A DNA stretch of 64,000 nucleotides from NCBI RefSeq assembly GCF_013366925.1, contig NZ_JAALDK010000001.1:875089-939088 (forward strand), written 5' to 3'. Both the position numbers and the translations under genes were made by a program. The notes under the pieces are model-generated. The model saw nothing but the letters and a program-made list of their open reading frames with translations, made no database searches and had not been told where the DNA came from. Positions 57,801 through 64,000 of this stretch are shown piece after piece. This DNA is from Paraburkholderia youngii (GTDB lineage Bacteria > Pseudomonadota > Gammaproteobacteria > Burkholderiales > Burkholderiaceae). Positions within the stretch are counted from its first letter, which is position 1, and each line of letters opens with the position of its first letter.

Positions 57801-58289
57801 TTTTTCGAGCGCCTGCAGCTTCGGCAGCGGCGGGAAGTCGTCGGGGACCGGCGACGGCGACAGCATAGTCCGGGCGAGCGCATAGCCGTCGTCGCGTCCG
57901 GCTTTGTCGGCGCGCAGCGCGGCGGGCCAGCGCGGGTCGTCCCACAGGCGCGGATCGGCCTCGAGCGCGACGTTCGCATTGATCAGCGACGTGCCGCCGA
58001 GCCCGCAGCCCACCACCGCGTTGACGTCCTCGTTCACGTGCACTTCGAGCAGCGCGAGCGGCGAACCGATTTGCGCCTCGGCCGTGTTGTACTGGATATT
58101 CTCGGCGCCCTGTACGGGCGTGCGCGGATACTCGCCGGCCATGAATTCGCGGCCGCGCTCGAGCACGCATACGCGACGGCCCGCGCGCGCCATGCGGCTC
58201 GCGGCGATCGCGCCGCCGTAGCCCGAGCCAATCACCACCACCTCGTAATGCCGTTGCAGCGCCGTCGGCGCGCTCGATAAGCGGTTCAT
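54873..58289 (-). CDS. Fused GMC oxidoreductase (cholesterol-oxidase-like) and alpha/beta hydrolase
   Basis: 1138 residues. Residues about 10-560 are a GMC flavoprotein: FAD-binding GSGYGG (21-26), GCGLGGTSLINANV (94-106), HPLGGCGM (493-500) and GVNPLLTISALAERN. Inserted is C197-x2-C200-x2-C203-x3-C207, a ferredoxin-like Cys motif also present, as I recall, in ChoD-type mycobacterial relatives. A linker (about 575-790) leads to an alpha/beta hydrolase (about 795-1138) with LLIHGSGVSS, the nucleophile elbow LGHCLGG (Cys909 in place of Ser, as in PHA synthases) and His1114. The ATG at 58289 has GAGGTGG upstream. It may oxidise a sterol- or terpene-like alcohol and act on its thioester or ester. 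Confidence 0.88.
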   Translation of the reverse strand: MNRLSSAPTALQRHYEVVVIGSGYGGAIAASRMARAGRRVCVLERGREFMAGEYPRTPVQGAENIQYNTAEAQIGSPLALLEVHVNEDVNAVVGCGLGGTSLINANVALEADPRLWDDPRWPAALRADKAGRDDGYALARTMLSPSPVPDDFPPLPKLQALEKSAQALGMADRFSRPPITVTFENGPNAAGVEQQRCVGCGDCNSGCNYDAKNSTHMNYLPDAVAHGAQIFTGTAVHSVLRDPDTQQWKVNFQLVKLGRESYDAPDLFVLADIVIVAAGTIGSTALLLRSRAAGLSTSEMLGQHFTGNGDVLAFAYNTKDPINGVGWGEHKPGQIPPVGPTITGLIDNRAAEKNVRDGYVIEEGSLAGPVGEALVGMLGAVAPLEGVDAAGAPSLLERAAYDARTIESLIRGPYHGALNHTQSYLVMAHDDESGRIKIGDKGRARIDWKNAGRQPIFQTVEDVLIEASKPLGGKYLRNPISTKIAGRRTVTVHPLGGCGMAEDAAHGVVDHLGRVFSATDGDAVHDGLYVMDGAVMPMSLGVNPLLTISALAERNCALLAKAHDWSIDYASKGTAATPPAQKIGLRFTETMVGTYTPEVAGEAAKSPIEFTLTVESDDLADMLSNPDHLARTAGTLTCGALSARPLTISDGTFNLFVVDESDVDERNMNYRMTLDAAEGNTWYLTGRKIITRTSPINLWEQTNTLYAEIRASDNDDAPVVGTATLVITPENFLKQQRTLEVTHAPDLKTRLEWTLKFGKFFAGVLFTEYGGVAAPLQFYDPYTPPRAKRALRAPAPQITYFDTPDRTRLKLTRYFDPAADKESKPILLIHGSGVSSRIFSTDLISTNLVEYLYASGYDVWLVDLRVSIELPSVLVPANVDMVAREDIPAAVAKIREVTGAPNIQVLGHCLGGLALSMSLLYGLEGVRSAVISQVSAHPVPGTLQRIKAGLHIPDLMQHLRIRDLTAYTQEDSWPANLFDEALRLYPVDHDEGCGNAICHRATFLYGLLYEHDKLNETLHANLQELFGIHDMAVFQHLATMVRAGHVVDARGDDVYLSGANGMKGLEGMRLPIGFIHGEKNETYLPVSTERTYDLLRERFPEQPYERHLVPGYGHIDCIFGKNAAVDVYPLIVSYLNAH

Positions 58290-58408
58290 CAGGACCACCT
58301 CGTCTGGAATCGGATGCGGGGAAAGGAAGCGCGGCTTCGGAACAAAGACGGCGTGCTGCGGCAGCTTTTTTATCGTAGGCGGAATATCGCTGCAAAAAAA
58401 GCGAATGC

Positions 58409-58437
58409 AAAAAATGCGCGCCATGAAGGGGCGCGCC
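58409..58437 (-). terminator. rho-independent terminator after the sigma-like gene
   Basis: On the minus strand GCGCGCC, a 7-base loop, GGCGCGC and then six T after one A. It lies 120 bases past the stop of the sigma-like gene and upstream of the GMC gene start, so the two are separate transcription units. Confidence 0.7.
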
Positions 58438-58557
58438 GAAGTCGTAGCGTGCGACGTTCAGGGCGGCATGACCGGCCGGCCATTGCCGGGTGTATCCGGC
58501 CATACGGGCATGCGCTCTTACTCCGCTTCTTATGTGGCCTGTTGGTTCTCCGAACTA

Positions 58558-59349
58558 TTACGCGGCCACTTCATTGAATTCGCTATCGCTCGATTCCGCC
58601 GCGAGCAGATTCAGCGCAACCAGAATCGCCGCGCGACTGTCGACGTCGATCTCGATGCCGAGCGCGTCGGTGAGCCAGCGGCCGATCTTGGTGTTGGAAA
58701 ATTCCGCGGCGCCGGCCGTCTTTTTCATCGTGACGCCGAGTTTGACGGCGCGATAGTGATAAGAGGGCACTCGATGCTGCGCCGCCACCGCCGAAAGCCC
58801 GCCTTTGCCTTCCGAGCACCAGCCGAGGCTGCCGGCCAGCACGATCCGCTCCGGTTCGTCGAGCCCTTCAATGAACTCGCGCGCCGCGCGCCGCACCTGC
58901 TGTTCGTCGAGGCCGTATTGCAGCAGCACGCTTTCCACCGGGTCTTCGAGCGCGTGCGCGTGCAGATCGATTTCCTGCGCGACGCCCTCGGTCTCCATCG
59001 ACACGTTGCGCTGATGGCACGCGCTGCGCAGGCAGTCGATCAGATAGCGGCGGAAATACGCGCACACTGCGTAGCTGTTGGACGGCGCGCTGTCGGCGCA
59101 GGCGTTCGTTTCGGTGTGGCCGGGCGCGAGGCGCAACACCTTCGCGTAGATGAACTGCGCGACCAGTTCTTCCTTGTCCTCGCCGAGCGCCTGCAATTCG
59201 AGCGGGTGATAGGTCCGCAACGCGCGCTTGACCAGTTCGACCATCGACACCATTTCGTCCGCGGAGAGCCGGGTGCGTCTGCGCCACAGGTCGGGCAGGA
59301 TCGCGTCGTCGAGTCGGCGTGCGAATTCGTAGCTCGGGACTGCGCCCAT
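58558..59349 (-). CDS. Sigma-70-like protein of unknown role
   Basis: 263 residues. No signal or membrane segment. Residues about 60-130 resemble a degraded sigma region 2: ELVAQFIYAKVLRLAPG and AYFRRYLIDCLRSACHQRN, where the RRYLIDCLRS pattern recalls ECF region 2.4. Residues about 155-215 resemble region 4: ESVLLQYGLDEQQVRRAAREFIEGLDEPERIVLAG followed by LSAVAAQHRVPSYHYRAVKLGV, which has the helix-turn-helix spacing. The ATG at 59349 has a clear GGAGG upstream. Alternatively it is a non-sigma regulatory protein. It faces the same way as the GMC fusion and a terminator separates them. Confidence 0.65.
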   Translation of the reverse strand: MGAVPSYEFARRLDDAILPDLWRRRTRLSADEMVSMVELVKRALRTYHPLELQALGEDKEELVAQFIYAKVLRLAPGHTETNACADSAPSNSYAVCAYFRRYLIDCLRSACHQRNVSMETEGVAQEIDLHAHALEDPVESVLLQYGLDEQQVRRAAREFIEGLDEPERIVLAGSLGWCSEGKGGLSAVAAQHRVPSYHYRAVKLGVTMKKTAGAAEFSNTKIGRWLTDALGIEIDVDSRAAILVALNLLAAESSDSEFNEVAA

Positions 59350-59745
59350 GGAAACCTCCGTCACGGTTGGCAGGGAGCGCGGTGAGCCGCGGCGCGTGGG
59401 CCGCGAAGCGGGGGAAGTTGCCTGTGATGCCGCGCTGAAACGTGAATGCAGTATGGTTCGCGGCAAGGCCTTCGCCTATATGGAAGAAGTGTTAGCTGAT
59501 GGGTAAACTGCCGGGTAAACCTTCTGACGGATTGCTGACGATTCGTCTGAAGCGTGCGCATTCGCCGTAGAATGAAGCGCGCGGGCGGCGCGTTCGGTCG
59601 CCCGGTTCGACCCGCGGTTTTGCCGGAGCACCGCCGCCTGGTCAGTGCTTCGTCTCGACGTGGTTGCCATGCCCCCGCGATCAAACTGCGTGGGATCGGA
59701 GCAGGCGCTATAGCGCTAACGCCGATCGACAGAGGAGACCGCCCG

Positions 59746-61641
59746 ATGCGGGCCGACCCGATCCAGCGTGCCATCGACGAAGACCTCGTGCGCGTGCTCT
59801 ACGCGCAGGACCCGATCGCGTTCTTTTCGCACTGGTTTTCGATCGCGGTGCTGGTGGCGATCTACTGGCCGCATGTGCCGGCGCCGCCGTTGTTTATCGC
59901 GTGCTTCGTTTTTTATGCGCTCGCCAATTGCGCGGGCCTCGCGCTGTGGATCTGCAATCGTCGCTATCCGCAGCTGCTGTCGCCGCGCGACTGGATCTAT
60001 CTGCACGCGCTGCGCGGCGTGCTCCTGTACAGCGGACCGGGCTTCGCGGTGTGGTTCGCGTTCCAGAGTCCGCAAACCGATCTGCCGCTATTGCATACCG
60101 TGCTGCTGGTGACGCTCGCGGCCGGCGTGTTCATGTCGAATGGGTTCGATCTCCTCAATTTTTCGACGTCGATTCCGTTTCTGCTGCTGCCGTCGATCGT
60201 GCTGCATTTCGGCTCGCATACGTTCGATCGCACGATTCTCGCGATCGTGCTCGCGTTTTTCTTCTGCGCGATCAACGTCTACGCGATGAGCTATCGCAAG
60301 CTGTTTCGCCAGGTCGTGCAGGCGCGTGTCGATCAGCAGTACCTCGCGGAATCGCTGGCCGCGCAAAAGCGCGTCGCCGAGGAAGCGAGCCTCGCGAAGA
60401 CGCGCTTTTTCGCGGCCGCAAGCCACGATCTGCGCCAGCCGCTGCATGCGATCGGCCTGCTCGCGGCGTCGCTGAACGACCCGGCGGCGACGCCCGCGCA
60501 GCACGCGAAGACGGCCGGGCACATCGTCTATAACGTCGAGGCGCTCAATCAGCTGTTCAACCAGGTGCTCGATCTCGCGCGGCTAGAAAGCGGGGTGACC
60601 CAGGTGATCCGGTTGCACTTCCGGCTCGCCGAGCTGTTCGAGCGGGTCGGCAGCCAGTATCGTCCGCAGGCCGCCGCGAAGGGGCTCGCGCTGCGCATCG
60701 CGCCGACTTCGATGGTCGTCTATGACGATCCCGTGCTGCTCGAGCGCGTGCTCAGCAATCTGCTGTCGAACGCGGTGCGTTATACCGAGCAAGGCGCGAT
60801 CTGGCTCGGCTTCCGGCGCGCGGGGCGACAAAAGGGCGGCTATATCGAGGTGCGCGATTCGGGCGTCGGCATTGCGCCGGAGGAGCATCAGCGCATTTTC
60901 GAGGAGTTTTACCAGGTCGAGAATCCGCAGCGCGACGCGCGTCAGGGGCATGGGCTCGGATTGCCGACCGTCAGGCGGCTGGTCGGCCTGCTCGGCGGCG
61001 AGTTGCAGCTGCGCTCGGCGCCGGGGCGCGGCTCGGTGTTTCGCTTTGCGGTGCAGGCGGGCGACGCGAGCGGCATCGTCGCGAGTCTGAACGATTCGGT
61101 CGCGGGCGGCCCGGCTTCGCTGGGGCGGCGCGTGCTGTGCATCGACGACGAGCCGTCGATACTCGAAGGCCTCGCGAGCCTGCTCGAGCGCTGGGGCTGC
61201 GAGGTGCGCGGCGCGCGCGACGAAGCCGGTGCGCTCGCCGCGCTGGCGGACGGCTTCGTGCCCGACGCGGTGCTGTGCGACTACCAGCTCGCCAATCGTC
61301 GCACCGGCGCGCAGGCGCTGAGCGCGATGCGCGGCGCGCTCGCGCGCGAGGGGCACGGCAATGTGGTCACGCTGCTGATCACCGGCGATATGGCGTCGGC
61401 GGAGCTGGCGGCGCTCGCGTTGCAGGGAATTCCAGTGCTGCACAAGCCGGTGACGCCGGCGCGGTTGCGACGCACGCTGGAAATGCTGTGGCAGCAGGCG
61501 GAACTCGACAAGGGGCGGCTGGCGGGCCCAGTAGTGTTGGGAGACGGGGCGGCACAGGTCGGTTCAGCGCAGTCGCGCGCGGGGGGCGGCTCGCCGCAAA
61601 CGGAAGCGGGCTCCGGGGCGCAAAGCGAAACGCAGCCTTAG
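59746..61641 (+). CDS. Hybrid sensor histidine kinase/receiver protein
   Basis: 631 residues. About six N-terminal membrane helices (residues 28-185) form a sensor, then a coiled-coil linker, the HisKA dimer with phosphoacceptor His227 (AAASHDLRQPLHAIG), and an HATPase domain (about 330-440; N box LSNLLSNAVRYT, DSGVGIAPEE, GHGLGL). A receiver domain (about 462-580) carries Asp512 in DAVLCDYQL and conserved Lys in LHKPVTP. The ATG at 59746 has AGAGGAG 8 bases upstream. Convergent with a LuxR-type response regulator gene, its probable partner. Confidence 0.93.
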   Translation: MRADPIQRAIDEDLVRVLYAQDPIAFFSHWFSIAVLVAIYWPHVPAPPLFIACFVFYALANCAGLALWICNRRYPQLLSPRDWIYLHALRGVLLYSGPGFAVWFAFQSPQTDLPLLHTVLLVTLAAGVFMSNGFDLLNFSTSIPFLLLPSIVLHFGSHTFDRTILAIVLAFFFCAINVYAMSYRKLFRQVVQARVDQQYLAESLAAQKRVAEEASLAKTRFFAAASHDLRQPLHAIGLLAASLNDPAATPAQHAKTAGHIVYNVEALNQLFNQVLDLARLESGVTQVIRLHFRLAELFERVGSQYRPQAAAKGLALRIAPTSMVVYDDPVLLERVLSNLLSNAVRYTEQGAIWLGFRRAGRQKGGYIEVRDSGVGIAPEEHQRIFEEFYQVENPQRDARQGHGLGLPTVRRLVGLLGGELQLRSAPGRGSVFRFAVQAGDASGIVASLNDSVAGGPASLGRRVLCIDDEPSILEGLASLLERWGCEVRGARDEAGALAALADGFVPDAVLCDYQLANRRTGAQALSAMRGALAREGHGNVVTLLITGDMASAELAALALQGIPVLHKPVTPARLRRTLEMLWQQAELDKGRLAGPVVLGDGAAQVGSAQSRAGGGSPQTEAGSGAQSETQP

Positions 61642-61679
61642 CAACGGGAATCAGCGACGGTTGGCGCTGCGGCGCAGCG

Positions 61680-62423
61680 CTAAAGCGTTTTCCCCGCCTC
61701 CAGCCATCCATTGATTACCGCGATCGCCGTCGAGCGGTTATGCACGCCGAGCGCGCGGAAGATCACCGACAGATGCACCTTCACGGTACCCTCGGCGACG
61801 CCGAGATCGCGCGCGATCATCTTGTTGGTCCAGCCGCGATGCACGAGCCGCATGATGTCCTGCTGACGCGGTGACAGATTCTCCAGCAAATGCTGCTGGT
61901 GCGGCTGCAGCGACGGCACCGGCCTGAGCGGTTCGGTCTGCGCGGCGGCGCTCGGGGGCGGCGCTGCTGCCGATGCATCCGCTTCTGCGCGCGCGCAGCC
62001 GGCCGCCTGCGTCTCGCGCGTGCCGAGCAGACTCAGCGCTTCCATCGGCACATAAGCGCCGCCGGACAGCACCAGTTCGATTGCCTTCAGCATCACGCTG
62101 GCGGGCTGGCGCTTCGGCACGAAGCCGAGCGCGCCGGCCGCGAGCACCGCGCGCATCTCGTCGGGCGATTCCTCCGCGGACAGCACCACGACCGGCAGCG
62201 CCGGATTCGCCTTCAGCAGCGATTCGAGCGACGTCGCGCCGCTCATCCCCGGCATATGCAGATCGACGATCGCCAGATCGTGATTGGCGTCGGGGCGCGC
62301 GGCGGTCGCAAGGGTTTCCCAACTGTCGGCTTCGTCGAACTGGGCGTCGGGATCGAAGCCGCGCAGCATGCCTTTGACGCCTTGCCGGATCAGTTCATGG
62401 TCGTCGGCTACAAGAAACTTCAT
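61680..62423 (-). CDS. LuxR/NarL-family response regulator
   Basis: 247 residues. Receiver domain (residues 1-120) with phosphoacceptor Asp54 (AIVDLHMPGMSG) and Lys in GFVPKRQ; a low-complexity Ala/Pro/Gln linker (about 140-178); and a C-terminal LuxR HTH (LSPRQQDIMRLVHRGWTNKMIARDLGVAEGTVKVHL). The ATG at 62423 has GGAGA 5 bases upstream; the frame is open much further but without coding features. Convergent with the hybrid kinase gene, 38 bases apart. Confidence 0.93.
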   Translation of the reverse strand: MKFLVADDHELIRQGVKGMLRGFDPDAQFDEADSWETLATAARPDANHDLAIVDLHMPGMSGATSLESLLKANPALPVVVLSAEESPDEMRAVLAAGALGFVPKRQPASVMLKAIELVLSGGAYVPMEALSLLGTRETQAAGCARAEADASAAAPPPSAAAQTEPLRPVPSLQPHQQHLLENLSPRQQDIMRLVHRGWTNKMIARDLGVAEGTVKVHLSVIFRALGVHNRSTAIAVINGWLEAGKTL

Positions 62424-62859
62424 GATGTCTCCGCGAGTCGAGCCAGTCCGTTGAGGGCTGCCGCCGATGCACATTCCGCCGTTGCGGGCTGCGCACTTGC
62501 AGCGTAAATAACTGCGGTACTCATGACACACATCATGGCCGGTCTTCCGCGCTTCTTGGTCGATCCCAGGGACCCCGGACGGGCCGATCCGATTGCCGTT
62601 CTCTCGTGCTGCGATTCGCATCCGGCATCGTTCCAGCTCGCCAGGGTCCCGCTCCCTTGCCGTGCCGCGCGCCGCTAGCAGGGCTGCGACGCGCATGGCC
62701 GGCTGCCGGCATCGTTCGATGCGCTTCGTGATGTTAAGGCAGGTCTCCCGCGCATAGGTTCCGGCTTGCTACGTAGACGAGGCGTGCGCAGCTTTTTTGA
62801 AGCGCTGGCGCGCGATCCGGGAGATTATGCCCACCGGATCGACACGGGTTCGCGCGCCG
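62424..62859. other. 436-base intergenic region
   Basis: Upstream region of the response-regulator gene and downstream end of the oxidase operon. No ribosome sites or recognisable RNA. No clear terminator with a T tract for the oxidase genes was found. Confidence 0.45.
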
Positions 62860-63057
62860 CTATCTGACCGCAAACAGCGTCGCTTTCATCAGAAGCTTGA
62901 AGGCGAAACCGAGCGACATCGCCGCGGCCACGCCGAAGCACCAGAGCGCGATGAACCAGAGCCAGCCCGGCAGCTTGCGGCCGGGCGCTGCCGCATTGGC
63001 AGTGGGAGCCGAAGCGCGGACACTCAGCTTTTCAGTGATAGTGATGTTGGTCGCCAT
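62860..63057 (-). CDS. DUF2474-type small subunit of a cyanide-insensitive bd oxidase
   Basis: 65 residues with one membrane helix (LPGWLWFIALWCFGVAAAMSL). Such short proteins are encoded after cioB/cydB in Burkholderia, Pseudomonas and relatives and are thought to be a third subunit, analogous to CydX. AAGGTGCGTC precedes the ATG, and the start overlaps the end of cioB by 26 bases, suggesting translational coupling. Confidence 0.78.
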   Translation of the reverse strand: MATNITITEKLSVRASAPTANAAAPGRKLPGWLWFIALWCFGVAAAMSLGFAFKLLMKATLFAVR

Positions 63058-64000
63058 GACGCACCTTACCTCGAAAGACCCAGTAACCCATCGTCGTATA
63101 GGCGACGATGATCGGCAGGATCACCGCCGCGCCGGCCAGCGTGAACGTCTGGCTCGTGCGTGGCGCGGCGGCTTCCCATAGCGTGAGGCTCGACGGAATC
63201 GCGTACGGCCACAGGCTCACCAGCAGCCCGAGATAGCCGAGCAGCACGAGCGCCAGCGCGAGCACGAACGGCGTGTTGTGGTGGCGCGCGCGCACCGCGC
63301 GATGCATGAAGAACGCGCAGATCGCGACGAGGAACGGCACCGGCAGCAGACGATAAAAGATCCCGTCATGGAACCAGCGTTGCGCGATGCCCGCATCCAT
63401 CAGCGGCGTCCACAGGCTCACGAGCGCGATGAAGCCGAGCAGCACCAGCGTCAGCGGCCAGACCACGCGATGCAGTCGGCGCTGCAGGTCGCCTTCGGTC
63501 TTCGCCACGAGCCAGCAGCAGCCGAGCAGCGCGTAGGTCGCGACGAGCCCGAGGCCCGTCAGCAGGCTGAACGGCGTGAGCCAGCCGAACGCGTCGCCGG
63601 CATACGCGCCATCAACGACCGGAATACCTTGCAGGAAAGCGCCGAGCACGATGCCCTGGAAAAACGTCGCACCCGCCGAGCCGCCGATGAACGCGAGGTC
63701 CCACAGATGCCTGGTGCGACGCGACTTCGCGCGGATCTCGAACGACACGCCGCGAAAGATCAGGCACACCAGCATGAACACGAGCGGCAGATAGAGCGCT
63801 GACAGCACGGTCGAGTAGACGACCGGAAACACCGCGAACAGCGCGGCGCCGCCGAGCACGAGCCAGGTTTCGTTGCCATCCCATACTGGCGCGACGGTGT
63901 TCATCATCAGGTCGCGTTCTTTCTCGTCCGGGAAGAACGGAAAGACGATGCCGATGCCGAGGTCGAAGCCGTCCAGCACGACGTACATGAAAAGGCCCAA
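63032..64000 (-). CDS. cioB: Cytochrome bd-type (cyanide-insensitive) quinol oxidase subunit II, N-terminus outside window
   Basis: 322 codons are visible and the window edge cuts the 5' end. CydB/CioB features: FMYVVLDGFDLGIGI, PVWDGNETWLVLGGAALFAVFP near the quinol site and about eight further membrane helices, with C-terminal GYWVFRGKVRHGDQHHYH. It partners with CioA (outside the window) to reduce oxygen with ubiquinol electrons without cytochrome c. The full length is about 335 residues, so roughly a dozen are missing. Confidence 0.93.
   Translation of the reverse strand: MGLFMYVVLDGFDLGIGIVFPFFPDEKERDLMMNTVAPVWDGNETWLVLGGAALFAVFPVVYSTVLSALYLPLVFMLVCLIFRGVSFEIRAKSRRTRHLWDLAFIGGSAGATFFQGIVLGAFLQGIPVVDGAYAGDAFGWLTPFSLLTGLGLVATYALLGCCWLVAKTEGDLQRRLHRVVWPLTLVLLGFIALVSLWTPLMDAGIAQRWFHDGIFYRLLPVPFLVAICAFFMHRAVRARHHNTPFVLALALVLLGYLGLLVSLWPYAIPSSLTLWEAAAPRTSQTFTLAGAAVILPIIVAYTTMGYWVFRGKVRHGDQHHYH

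Noticed and set aside
62797..63111. 104-codon plus-strand frame at the oxidase operon end
   Set aside because: Antisense to the DUF2474 gene, no ribosome site, Arg-rich.

Overview
The window looks like a chromosomal segment from a high-GC Burkholderiaceae bacterium, most likely Paraburkholderia or a close relative. The evidence is the rRNA operon layout (16S, tRNA-Ile, tRNA-Ala, 23S, 5S), the pervasive GC-rich codon use with long antisense shadow ORFs, and a gene set typical of soil or plant-associated Burkholderiales: malonate decarboxylase, a galactofuranose-type ABC importer, OprB porin, arylamine N-acetyltransferase, and a CioB-type oxidase with a DUF2474 partner. The genus is an inference.

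Layout. 1-4480: the 3' part of an rRNA operon with its terminator. 4.7-8.2 kb: a LysR regulator divergent from a FUSC-family efflux protein. 8.3-15.2 kb: single genes, namely a tiny secreted protein, a succinate:acetate CoA-transferase, a GlsB/YeaQ membrane protein, MgtC, a membrane metallophosphoesterase, a His-rich membrane protein, a RutE-like nitroreductase and an AlkB-like dioxygenase. 15.3-20.5 kb: a four-gene sugar ABC importer (ytfQRT-yjfF type) with a promoter overlapped by a palindromic operator and a strong terminator. 20.5-24.6 kb: PPK2 polyphosphate kinase followed by a P-type cation ATPase. 24.6-25.4 kb: an isolated methyltransferase with a lower-GC look. 26.0-33.1 kb: a complete, tightly overlapped malonate decarboxylase operon (mdcABCDEGH) led by a GntR/FCD regulator and divergent from an MFS transporter that is probably the malonate importer. 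34.7-36.6 kb: an EamA transporter with a divergent LysR gene.

36.6-44.7 kb is a six-gene leftward operon behind a good sigma-70 promoter and an adjoining Fur-box-like site. It encodes an OprB-type porin, a periplasmic beta-propeller, a Tat-exported EfeB-like DyP peroxidase and an FbpABC ferric ABC importer. I read this as one outer-membrane-to-cytoplasm iron (possibly heme-iron) acquisition module. 44.8-47.1 kb holds a secreted protein, arylamine N-acetyltransferase and an isoprenylcysteine-methyltransferase-like protein. 47.2-54.6 kb has two tail-to-tail HutC-family regulators. The second one closes a polar-amino-acid ABC operon that diverges from a 2-oxoglutarate oxygenase/FAD dehydrogenase pair. 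The divergent control region carries two GTATATAC palindromes, each overlapping a putative -10 element.

54.6-64 kb: a truncated substrate-binding-protein remnant; an unusual 1138-residue fusion of a GMC oxidoreductase (with a ferredoxin-like Cys motif) to an alpha/beta hydrolase with a PhaC-like cysteine nucleophile; a sigma-factor-like protein of unknown role; a hybrid histidine kinase with a convergent LuxR-type response regulator; and the 3' part of a cioB/cydB gene with its DUF2474 partner, cut by the window edge.

The strongest candidates for undescribed biology are the HutC/ABC/oxygenase/dehydrogenase module, the Fur-controlled porin-propeller-DyP-FbpABC operon, and the GMC-hydrolase fusion with its sigma-like neighbour. 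All functional assignments come from reading motifs and gene order; no database search was run.
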